DNA from: Blastocladiella emersonii ATCC 22665
Taxonomy: Eukaryota; Blastocladiomycota; Blastocladiomycetes; Blastocladiales; Blastocladiaceae
NCBI GenBank assembly: GCA_025594325.1
Contig: JANHCV010000003.1
Location: forward strand, 1,116,001 to 1,180,000
Reading direction: 5' to 3'
DNA: 64,000 nt
Part shown: one piece after another, positions 42,332-51,408 of the stretch
Numbering within the stretch: position 1 is the first letter of the stretch
Layout: the number at the start of each line of letters is the position of its first letter
Position numbers and translations under genes: made by a program
The notes under the pieces: model-generated
Database searches by the model: none
What the model was told of the DNA's origin: nothing
The model's input: only the letters and a program-made list of their open reading frames with translations

Positions 42332-43126
42332 TTAGCAGCAGCCGTGGTTGATGGGCAGGATCGTCACGTCGCAGTCGTTGCTGCTGTTGTTGATGGGCAT
42401 GATGTGGAAGTCGCTGCTGCCACTGCCGGTGCTGCAGTCGCCTGAGGGACCCCAGGTGGCCGGGTTGCCGCCGACAAAGCCGTCGGCCGAGTGGTGGCCC
42501 TGGAACTGGGTCTGCGACTGCGACTGGAACGCGTCGCCGTGGCCGTTGGACCACTGGCCCTGCGACTGCGACTGCGACTGGTGCTGCGCGGCGTCGCCGT
42601 GGCCGTTGCCCCACTGGGTCTGCGACTGGGACTGCTGCTGGGCGCTGTTGCCGCCAAACTGGGTCTGCGACTGCGACTGGGCCTGGTCGACCGAGTGGTG
42701 GTTACCCCAGTTGCCCTGGAACTGGGACTGCGACTGCTGCTGCGCGGCGTCGCCGTGGTGGCCCCAGTTGCCCTGGAACTGCGACTGGGACTGCGACTGA
42801 GCAGCGTCGCCGCCCCACTGAGTCTGCGACTGCGACTGCGACTGCTGCTGGGCACCCGAGCCGTGGCCGAACTGGGTCTGCGTCTGCGACTGGAACTGGG
42901 CCTGGTCGACCGAGTGGTGGCCCTGGAACTGCGACTGCGACTGGGACTGCGACTGCACGGCGTCACCGCCAAACTGGGTCTGCGACTGCGACTGCTGCTG
43001 GGCGCCGTTACCGCCGAACTGGGTCTGCGACTGGGACTGCGACTGAGCGCCGTGGCCGCCAAACTGCATCTGCGACTGCGACTGGGTCTGGACGGCGGGG
43101 ACGTGGATGGGAGCGCAGAAGGTCAT
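42332..43126 (-). CDS. Gln/Ser-rich tandem-repeat protein (prion-like), left-arm copy
   Basis: Single exon, 264 residues, no family recognised. After MTFCAPIHVPAVQ the body is built of imperfect repeats alternating Gln with Ser or Thr (QSQSQTQ) and punctuated by FGG, FQG, WGG or NWG motifs followed by (N/D)GAQQ or HHGDAAQQ; about a dozen units are visible. The C-terminus changes to a Ser/Asn/Cys region ending DVTILPINHGCC. There is no signal peptide or membrane span. Strict Q-S-Q-S alternation favours beta-sheet stacking, so an amyloid-like or condensate-forming role is plausible but is inference. A good TATA box and compact leader suggest strong, regulated expression. Mirror copy at 55721-56515. 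Confidence 0.75.
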   Translation of the reverse strand: MTFCAPIHVPAVQTQSQSQMQFGGHGAQSQSQSQTQFGGNGAQQQSQSQTQFGGDAVQSQSQSQSQFQGHHSVDQAQFQSQTQTQFGHGSGAQQQSQSQSQTQWGGDAAQSQSQSQFQGNWGHHGDAAQQQSQSQFQGNWGNHHSVDQAQSQSQTQFGGNSAQQQSQSQTQWGNGHGDAAQHQSQSQSQGQWSNGHGDAFQSQSQTQFQGHHSADGFVGGNPATWGPSGDCSTGSGSSDFHIMPINNSSNDCDVTILPINHGCC

Positions 43127-44478
43127 CTTGGCGGTGGTTGAGGGAGTGGGAGGCGGTGTGGTGGTGGAGGTTGGGATTGCCGAGTGTGCTGATCAGCTGG
43201 AAGAGAGGCCGGGGCGCGCCATGGTCTTATACTCTCTCGCTCACCGACGACTGCGACTCAAGAGCAAGTAGAAGTGGTGACGCGTGGCTAAAAATGGTCG
43301 CCGCGGCCGTCGCGTTTCAGCAGCAGCGGCGCCCCGCAGACCTCGACCGCTCACCGCAAGGCGCGCAGCGGTTCGCGGTCGGCAGCTTCACCTCTCTCGT
43401 GTGGGCTCGCTGCGGATGCGCAGCGGCTCACTGCTCGCCCAAGTTCACAAGTTCCCGTAGCCTCGACCCGCCGCGAACAGCCGAGGGTGAGCCGGCCAAC
43501 GCCGTTTCAACTCGGTCGGCGTTGCCCTCAGGACAGTGGCGCAGTCCACGGCGATGATCCATTCGATTCCATTGCATGGAGTGCATCGCTTCATTGTAGT
43601 GGGCGAGCAAGGGCGCAAGGGAGCGGTGGCGGCGTTCGCGAAGGCGAGACCAAGCGATCAGCGCTGTCTCGCTCCGCTCACGTGTTTGTTCGACGCGTCT
43701 CCACTTCTCCGTGTTCTTGCACGGTCGAGGCACGAGACAGGAGTGATAGAGACAACAAACGAGATGTAGTTTAATCGCACAGATCGCGGCCAACTGACGG
43801 TGCGGCTCGGTAGCACGCGTCGTCGCGCCCGCTTGAGCCCGCCCCCGCCGTCGCCTCGCTCGGGACGGCCAAGGACCGGCTCGCCGACTGTCGCGCGCGT
43901 CCCACGCTGCGCCGCGAGAGGGTCAAGTTGAGGTGGATGAGGTCAGAACGAGGAACGGGTCCCGATTAATGGGAACTGCGACACCGCCGCCACGACGCAC
44001 TACTTGGGATGCACCCAAGGTCGCTGCCCCACTCACCCCCAAGCGCGGCGAAACCACCCACAACCCAGCTCCATCCAGCCTGCTCCCTCGAGGTTGACAC
44101 CGACCCTAGTCGACCAGCAGAGAGAGTCCCATACTCGCAGCGGTGACGCACCAGCGGTCCGGCTACTCGCTTGGCGAGGTCACTGCGCGGGACGGGTGAT
44201 GCGGCACATGCGTCGAGGACTCTTCGCGGCGCGATCCAGGAGACGATGTCGAGTCGGAGAGACAGCGGACAAGGGAGCGATTGGGTAAGCGACCAGATTT
44301 GGACGATGGATGCGCGCAAGAGGTGAGGGGGCAGCAGCCGACTGCGAGAGCGGCACACCTCGGATGTACCCGTTTTGCACGCCGCAGGTAGGCTGATACA
44401 ATGGGTTGGCTTCCCGGACGGGATGCGAGGGAAACACAAAGGAGATGGAGGAGGAAGGGGTGGATTGCGATGCAGGAG
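43127..44478. other. Gene-poor region, left arm
   Basis: Apart from the promoter elements next to 43232 and CGACGCGTCTCC at 43691-43702, I see no gene. Frames of 90-140 codons exist on both strands but are Arg/Ser-rich and lack start context or domains. Mirror: 54369-55720. Confidence 0.4.
43227..43232 (-). promoter_or_regulatory. TATA box of the Q-rich repeat gene, left arm
   Basis: TATAAG on the minus strand, 101 bp upstream of the ATG at 43126, inside GAGAGTATAAGACC. An ACGCGT element (43279-43284) and CTAAAAATGG (43288-43297, one base from an SRF-type CArG box) lie about 50-70 bp further upstream. Confidence 0.6.
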
Positions 44479-47438
44479 CTGTACGGGGGCGGCGATCAGC
44501 ACGCGCGAGTGAAGTGCGAGAGTGGGTCGACGTGTACCAGACCGGCAATGTTGGACGAGAGGAGCAGCGTGTCGATGTTGTAGATGGCCATGGTCGAGAC
44601 GCGGAGCGAGCGCGGGGTGAATGTTCTTGGGTGTAGTAGCAGCGAGAAGGCGACGCTGGTCTGTGTGTTTGAGAGGTGAACAAACAAGAGTCAGCGAGTA
44701 GCACTCGGGATGCGGGTTGGGGATGGGTCGTACCGAGTCCCAAAGTAGTCGACGAGTTGAGGTACCCGACGGCCCACCTCGAGCGCGGGTACTTGAGCCG
44801 CACGAGCACACGCGGCACCGTTGAGGACCTGATCGGCCGCGGCGCTGGTGGTGGTTGATCTCTCGAGTCGGCAGCGTGTACCAGAGCCCGACGAGATGTC
44901 GAGGCTGTCGTAGCTACACGAAGCGGCGGCGTGAGCACGCGATTGGTCGACCGTAGCGCGAGCAGGGCGTACGAGCGCTGACAAACCCTTGATGATCACT
45001 GTGGACCGCCGAGAGCATCGAGCTGCGACACGACCTCCTTGAGCAGCGTGTACGAGCGCTTGTTGAGGACTCGGTCGGCCGTCGTGACTGACGTCGCACG
45101 GCGACATGCCCGTGTTGGAGAGCCCGACGAGATGTTGAAGCCGAGTCGGCCACGGAATCGACGTGGACGAGAACAGCTTGCGCGCACGCGTGGTCACGAT
45201 GACGATGTCGTGGCCCTGGTCGTGTGGCACCTACGCGAAACGGCAGTGTGAACACGCGATTGATCGACCGCAGCGACAGCAGAACGTACGAGTGCTGAGA
45301 AAACCCTCGATGATCACCATGGACCGCCAATAGAACCCGAGTCGCGGCTGCTGCCGCCGATCAGGCGCGCGAGAGCGTGAAGGCGACTCGACTCGGCCGC
45401 CGCGTTGATGTTGCAGCACCACGCCATGTTGATGGCCTGGCGTTGCCGAGCTCGGCCAGACTTGGGGTTGATGCGTCACGGCGACTACACGATGCACGAG
45501 TCAGCTACGAGGTTTCGTTTGCAGGAGCACACGTTGCAAAGTACCGAGAATGTACGCCCAGCTGGCGCGAGAATGGTCGGCGACCATGTGCGCCGCGTCG
45601 GCGACGTGCGCCAGAGCCCGACGAGGTGTTGAAGCTGCCGAACCGCCGCTGAGTCAATCTGGACACCGACGAGGTCATGTCGCGCGCGCGAGGTGACGAT
45701 CGTGATGTGGTTCCACCCGTTCTGTGATGGCTACACGAGGCAAACGGGTGAACACGCGATCGGCAACCACGCTCGGATCAGGACATACGAACGCTGGAGC
45801 GTTACCCCCTTGGTTACCGTGAACCGCGCGAGTCTCGAGCTGTGGCTGCCGTCGATCAGGTGCACGGGAGCGCAACGTCGAGCTGGTCCTCGATCCCGAC
45901 TCGATGATGAGGAGAAACCGCCGCCACTTGATCAGTGCGGGCGCGGACGAGAAGAAGTTGCGCGCGCGCACTCGAGGCCTTGATGATGGTGTCGTGGTGG
46001 CGCGACGACTACACGAAGCAGCGATGTGAGCATGCAATCAGTCGACCGCGGCGACGGCGGAACGTACAAATGCCGACAAAGTCCTTGACAATCACCGCCG
46101 AGCGCCGAGCGCCGAAAGCGTTGAGCCGCGTCTGCCGCCGATGAGGTTCAAGAGTGTGGTGGCGACCCAGCTGCTGCGTCGATGGCACGGCGCGACGTCG
46201 CCGTACATGGTCGCGCGAGTGGATCGACCCACCACGGTGGCCACGAGGCCATGAAGGTGAGGAGCTCGTCGGGCGCGAGTAGGTGAGACACAGCTGCGCG
46301 TCAGGCGGCCGAGGACTCGGTCGGCCTTGGTGACGGTGATGGTGATGGATGGCGCCGCGTGGTGCACGCGCGGGCTGGAGCCCGACAAGAAGGAGAGGGA
46401 GAAGACGAGCAGCTGCGGGATCGACGCGGATCAGAACGTTGCGCACGCGCGTTCTTCTGGTCGTGCGGTGGCTACACAAGGCAAAGGAGGTGAGTGAACA
46501 CGCGATTGGCAAGCTGCGCGGACATGGGGACGTACGATTGCTGAAGTCGAGCCCCTTGACCACTGTGAACTGCACGAACGCCGAGCCCTGGACGCCGTGG
46601 ATCGGAATGAGAAGACGCGATGGCGAACTCGACGATGCATAGACGGTACGGTGGGGCGCCGCCGAGCTTGGCCAGGCTCGCACGTCGACCTGTCGCGGCG
46701 GCCGCGAGAGCATGAAGAAGGCGAGGAGCTCCTTGCGCGCGCGGGCACTTGAGCTGCGTGTGGTGGAGCCCGACGAGAACTTGTCGCGCGCGGGAGGCGA
46801 CAATCGTGACCATGGTCACGAACGGTCGCGCGGTGGCTACACAAAGCGAAAGGGTGAACACGCGATCGGTCAACTACGCCAAAATGAGAACGTACGATGG
46901 CTGAAGTTGAGCTCCTTGACCACCGAAAACCACGCGATCGTCGAGCCCCGGACACCGTCTATCAGGGCACGAGAAGACGCAATGGCGCGTTCGGCGACGC
47001 GTCGACAGCACGGCGGGGCGGCGCCGACCTTGGCCGAGCTCGTAGGTCGCTTCGTTGCGGCGGCCACGGGCATGATGATGACGAGGAGCTCCTTGCGCGC
47101 GAGCGCTTGAGCAGCGAGTGCGCGGCCATGACCATGATGATATGATGATGGCGAGGAGCGCCTCGATCGCGCGCGTACTTGAGCAGCGGGTGTACGTGTC
47201 ATAGGGGAACTTGGTCGGCCTTGGTGATGGTGGTAGTGGTTGGCGCCGCGCGTGTCGCCGCGCGTACTTGAACCCGACGAGATGGCGAGGCCGAGCCGTC
47301 ACTGGATCGCCGACGCGGTAACAGCCGAGAGAATACGTCGCGCGCGTGAGGTCGTGATGGCGCCGTGGTAGTGCTGCGGCTACACGAGGCAGAAGAGTGA
47401 GTATGGGAACGGCCAGCTGCCCAGAGATCAGGTCGTAC
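44479..47438 (-). pseudogene. Degenerate array of exon-like blocks and ~59-nt intron-like cassettes, left arm
   Basis: Mirror image of 51409-54368; described there in plus-strand orientation. In left-arm coordinates the intron-like cassettes are 47380-47438, 46837-46895, 46472-46535, 46009-46067, 45731-45788, 45231-45289, 44914-44972, 44661-44733 and 44479-44537. No continuous protein can be assembled, because the exon-like blocks switch frame internally. Confidence 0.6.
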
Positions 47439-48643
47439 GAAGGCCGAACCCGAACTACTTGGGCGCCGCGAACTGCACGAGCGTCGAGCCGTGGACGCCG
47501 TCGATCAGGCGCGCGAGAGCGTGACGTCGCCGAGCTAGTAGCCGAGCATGGCCGGGCGAGTAGGTCGATCCGTCACGGCGGTCACAAGCATGACGTGGTC
47601 GAGAGGAGAGCGAGCAGGAGGAGAGGAACGAGATGCGAAAGCTCGAGCTCTACACAAGAATTACGGGCGGGATGGCACGAGGATAACAAACGGGAGTCAG
47701 CAACACGATCATATTGTTGTTGCTGGTACGGGGAGGCGTTGCGACCTGGCCGTTCGAGGAAGGGCATGATGAGGATGAGGCAAGTCGTGGTCGCGGCCAC
47801 CGACGCTCATGACAGCCGAGGGAAAGGAACGAGAGAGATGAGAGCGAGCCTCAACCAATGCGTCTCGCCGCCGCCGACGCTCAGGATGAGAGGAGGTGAA
47901 GGGATGAGAGCCCGCCGCCGCGGACGCTCAGGATGAGAGGAGGTGATGGTGAAGGGACGGGAGCGTCGACCACCGACTCGTCTCGCCGCCGCTGACGCTC
48001 AGGGTCGGGAAAGCGAGGAAGGAGGAGATTCGTCGTCGAGATAAGCTTGAAAGTCCCCCGTACCGTTCATCTTCATGCGCGCGCACACACACGGGCAGCG
48101 AGCGAGGCGAGGTGATGGTTGATACATGGTGTTGTGCGGGAGGATGCCCGACCCGGATCGGATCGCGGGCGCTGGTCATGGTCGATGCGTGCGTGCCGTC
48201 GAGTACTTGCGGTTGCAAGGAGTATGAAGGGCGCGAGCGCGAACGTTGGAGGGGGAGGGTAGGCCGTGGGAGTGCGAGCGTGCGGCGGTAGCGGTGGTGC
48301 ACGGGCGGGACGGCAAGACGCGCATCGCGACGCGTCTGGATCAGAGTGGTAGGCCAGTGCGTGAAACTACATTTCCGCGCGGATCATAACGTAGCAACGC
48401 CGGGAACGAGTCGCGGCGCGAGACCCGCCGTGCCCGCGCGCGAAATTGTCTCGCGCTGTGTCTCGCGGCTCATCAAGGGTGGCGAAAACGTCCACGTGCG
48501 CTCGCTCGCTCGCTCGCGGAGACCATCGTCGATTGCCGCGGGAAGTGGAGCGCGGTGGCGGGGGACGCGTCTCGAAAATGGAGACAGCCGGGACGCGTCG
48601 CGCCCGATGCGAGACGTCACGCGAGCCGCGCGTGCCGCGCTTC
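47439..48643. other. Spacer-proximal, gene-poor end of the left arm
   Basis: 1.2 kb without a credible gene. It contains four imperfect copies of a CTGAGCGTCGGCGGCGGCGAGACG-type unit in the mirror positions of 50844-51057 (left 47790-48003), a CTCG/GCTC microsatellite at about 48501-48516, and a dense cluster of GTCTCG/CGAGAC words at 48418-48643 up to the arm boundary. Confidence 0.5.
47790..48003 (-). repeat. Four imperfect copies of a GC-rich ~22-24-bp unit, left arm
   Basis: Mirror of the right-arm repeats. On the minus strand each copy starts CTGAGCGTC or ATGAGCGTC and continues with (A/C/G)G(C/T)GGC(G/C)GCG. Start-to-start spacing is about 72, 47 and 75 bases, so the units are not a simple tandem array. 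Confidence 0.55.
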
Positions 48644-50203
48644 TCGAGACATCTCGTGATCGGTCGGGGACCACCCGGAGACACCACGTGTGCAGCACGC
48701 CGCGAGTTTCGCGAGCCGTCACACAAGCAATCTTATCGACGCGGGAGCGCGAACACCGGACTGACGTATTTGCCGTGGCCTTCTATCAGGCTCTCCTTCC
48801 CTGGCTCTCCATCGATTGGAGCGGTCAACAAACCTGAAAGTCCGTTGGCGCGCTCTGACTGCCTTGAAGCCGCTGAAGCTGGCCACGACGCAGCGCGTTC
48901 AACCGCAGCGGATCCTCCTCGTGCTACTCCCTTCCTGGCACCGTATCAGCGTCACCGATGCACTGGGCCCGTGCTTGCGTCGAGGACACGGACGCGCGGA
49001 AGATCGCGGGCTTCTGACGCGGTACAAAGGGTGTACTTGTTGTGGTTGAGACCCGACCAGTGTGGGCCCTGCCGGGGAGGCGACTGCCGCCGAACGCTGG
49101 TGTGGACAGCTGCATGGCGTGGAAGAAGATCGAGCGGGCTCGGCACACCTCCCCGAAAAGGAGACTCAGAGCGGATCCGGGCGACATCGACGAGAAGCGG
49201 CGAGATTGGGGAGAAGCCGAGCGGGTTGCCCTAATGTATTTCGTTCGAGTTCCATGAGCCGTCACGGCGCGAGTTCTGTTGCATGGAGTCCAGTGTGAGG
49301 AGTGCGGATCGGGGGTCGAGGGTGCGGAGGAAGATGGCGCACCAGCAGGGATCGTCGGGCGGAGCGCAGACCACCTCGAGCAGGCGTGGGTGTCGATCAC
49401 GTTGCACCTGCAGGGGCTGCGACGCGACGCGTTTGACGCTCTCGCGCTCTACACAAGATCACCGGTATTGGACGGCGGGAGTGTTGAGCCCGGAGGCACA
49501 TGAAGCAAAATGCTGACCGGACCTTCAGCGGTGCCGTGGCCGAGGGGGTAGTACGGACCGGTGTACTCGCGACTCGGCCACGGAGCCGTACAAGCCCAAT
49601 AGCGAAGCGGGACTCGTTAAGGTGGTGTCTCGCCCCACTCCCGTCCAGCTCCAGGAAGGATCTAAACGATGCTAAGGTCACGCATGATGAAGTCGATGCG
49701 GGTGGGACGCGAGAGGCTCGCGGATGGGTCGGCGATGGTTACGATGTTCGCAAAGCGACGGCCCGTCTGGATGTGGCCGACTGAAGCCGGGTGGCGCATC
49801 TCCAGCAGGGCGATCCTCATACACATGATATGAGTTGGTCCGCCGTGTCACTGTACATGGGCGAGATCATGGCGGCTGCCGCAGGAACAGACCGATACAG
49901 AGGGAGTAGGAGCAGGGATATCGTTGCAGCTAGTTGCCGGGGCTTCTATGCATAGGATTCATGGTCTCTACAATTAACGATTTGGACGTGGGTACGTGGG
50001 AGAGCAGCGATCGACGAGGCGATCACGAAGACGAAAGCACTCAGCAACGGGTCACGTGGTGTGAGCGACACGTTCGTTCTCGACAATCCGAGCCGGCTTT
50101 CAGGATGTCTTTTGACACTGGGCAGTCACCCGTCATGACTCTCATCATGATTCTCGATTTATTCTTAAGAAACTGCACACATTGATCCCGGACGAACCCC
50201 CGC
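48644..50203. other. Unique 1,560-bp spacer at the centre of the inverted repeat
   Basis: This is the only part of 34847-64000 that is not duplicated; the symmetry axis is 49423.5. Identity between the arms stops abruptly: after CGCGCTTC the left side continues TCGAGACATC and the right side (reverse complement) GCGGGGGTTC. There are no target-site duplications or terminal repeats beyond the arms. Plus-strand frames of about 70-95 codons (for example 48816-49049, with NLKVRWRALTALKPLKL) have no domain I recognise. The right third (about 49800-50180) is more AT-rich than the surroundings. Possible readings: an invertible segment, the unduplicated fold-back loop of an inverted duplication, or a centromere-like core; none is proven. 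Confidence 0.7.
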
Positions 50204-50843
50204 GAAGCGCGGCACGCGCGGCTCGCGTGACGTCTCGCATCGGGCGCGACGCGTCCCGGCTGTCTCCATTTTCGAGACGCGTCCCCCGCCACCGCGCTCC
50301 ACTTCCCGCGGCAATCGACGATGGTCTCCGCGAGCGAGCGAGCGAGCGCACGTGGACGTTTTCGCCACCCTTGATGAGCCGCGAGACACAGCGCGAGACA
50401 ATTTCGCGCGCGGGCACGGCGGGTCTCGCGCCGCGACTCGTTCCCGGCGTTGCTACGTTATGATCCGCGCGGAAATGTAGTTTCACGCACTGGCCTACCA
50501 CTCTGATCCAGACGCGTCGCGATGCGCGTCTTGCCGTCCCGCCCGTGCACCACCGCTACCGCCGCACGCTCGCACTCCCACGGCCTACCCTCCCCCTCCA
50601 ACGTTCGCGCTCGCGCCCTTCATACTCCTTGCAACCGCAAGTACTCGACGGCACGCACGCATCGACCATGACCAGCGCCCGCGATCCGATCCGGGTCGGG
50701 CATCCTCCCGCACAACACCATGTATCAACCATCACCTCGCCTCGCTCGCTGCCCGTGTGTGTGCGCGCGCATGAAGATGAACGGTACGGGGGACTTTCAA
50801 GCTTATCTCGACGACGAATCTCCTCCTTCCTCGCTTTCCCGAC

Positions 50844-51057
50844 CCTGAGCGTCAGCGGCGGCGAGACGAGTCGGTGGTCGACGCTCCCGTCCCTTCACCA
50901 TCACCTCCTCTCATCCTGAGCGTCCGCGGCGGCGGGCTCTCATCCCTTCACCTCCTCTCATCCTGAGCGTCGGCGGCGGCGAGACGCATTGGTTGAGGCT
51001 CGCTCTCATCTCTCTCGTTCCTTTCCCTCGGCTGTCATGAGCGTCGGTGGCCGCGAC
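50844..51057 (+). repeat. Four imperfect copies of a GC-rich ~22-24-bp unit, right arm
   Basis: Copies start at 50844, 50916, 50963 and 51036, each CTGAGCGTC (ATGAGCGTC in the last) followed by a GGCGGCGAGACG-like tail. They lie in a CT-rich context (CTCCTCTCATC precedes copies 2 and 3). Function unknown. Confidence 0.55.
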
Positions 51058-51408
51058 CACGACTTGCCTCATCCTCATCATGCCCTTCCTCGAACGGCCA
51101 GGTCGCAACGCCTCCCCGTACCAGCAACAACAATATGATCGTGTTGCTGACTCCCGTTTGTTATCCTCGTGCCATCCCGCCCGTAATTCTTGTGTAGAGC
51201 TCGAGCTTTCGCATCTCGTTCCTCTCCTCCTGCTCGCTCTCCTCTCGACCACGTCATGCTTGTGACCGCCGTGACGGATCGACCTACTCGCCCGGCCATG
51301 CTCGGCTACTAGCTCGGCGACGTCACGCTCTCGCGCGCCTGATCGACGGCGTCCACGGCTCGACGCTCGTGCAGTTCGCGGCGCCCAAGTAGTTCGGGTT
51401 CGGCCTTC

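Larger units (their letters stand above)
34847..48643 (+). repeat. Left arm of a giant inverted repeat (at least 13,797 bp)
   Basis: Base x here is complementary to base 98847-x. I checked both ends at the nucleotide level: the inner edge is 48643/50204, after which the arms diverge at once, and the outermost visible pair is 34847/64000. All open frames examined inside the arms occur in mirrored pairs of identical length and sequence, so there are no indels and no substitutions that alter them. Gene content: helical protein, frameshifted F-box-like gene, promethin-like protein, low-complexity protein, Q-rich protein, exon/intron-like array. The left limit could extend beyond 34847, because its partner would lie outside the window. 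Confidence 0.95.

Noticed and set aside
44479-47438. Functional gene on the plus strand of the left-arm array (repeated Gly-Tyr-Thr-Lys-x-x-Glu-His-Ala-Ile motif)
   Set aside because: The repeated peptide is the antisense reading of the intron-like cassettes, which have donor, branch and acceptor signals on the other strand; flanking frames do not continue.
47790-48003. CRISPR-like array
   Set aside because: Only four imperfect GC-rich copies with uneven spacing in a eukaryotic context, and no cas genes.
48446-49234. Open frame crossing the left arm/spacer boundary
   Set aside because: Arg/Ser-rich, changes character exactly at 48643, and the mirror frame diverges there; not a gene.
48644-50203. 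Transposon or mating-type cassette in the spacer
   Set aside because: No terminal repeats, target duplications, transposase, HMG-box or homeodomain sequence could be seen in any frame.
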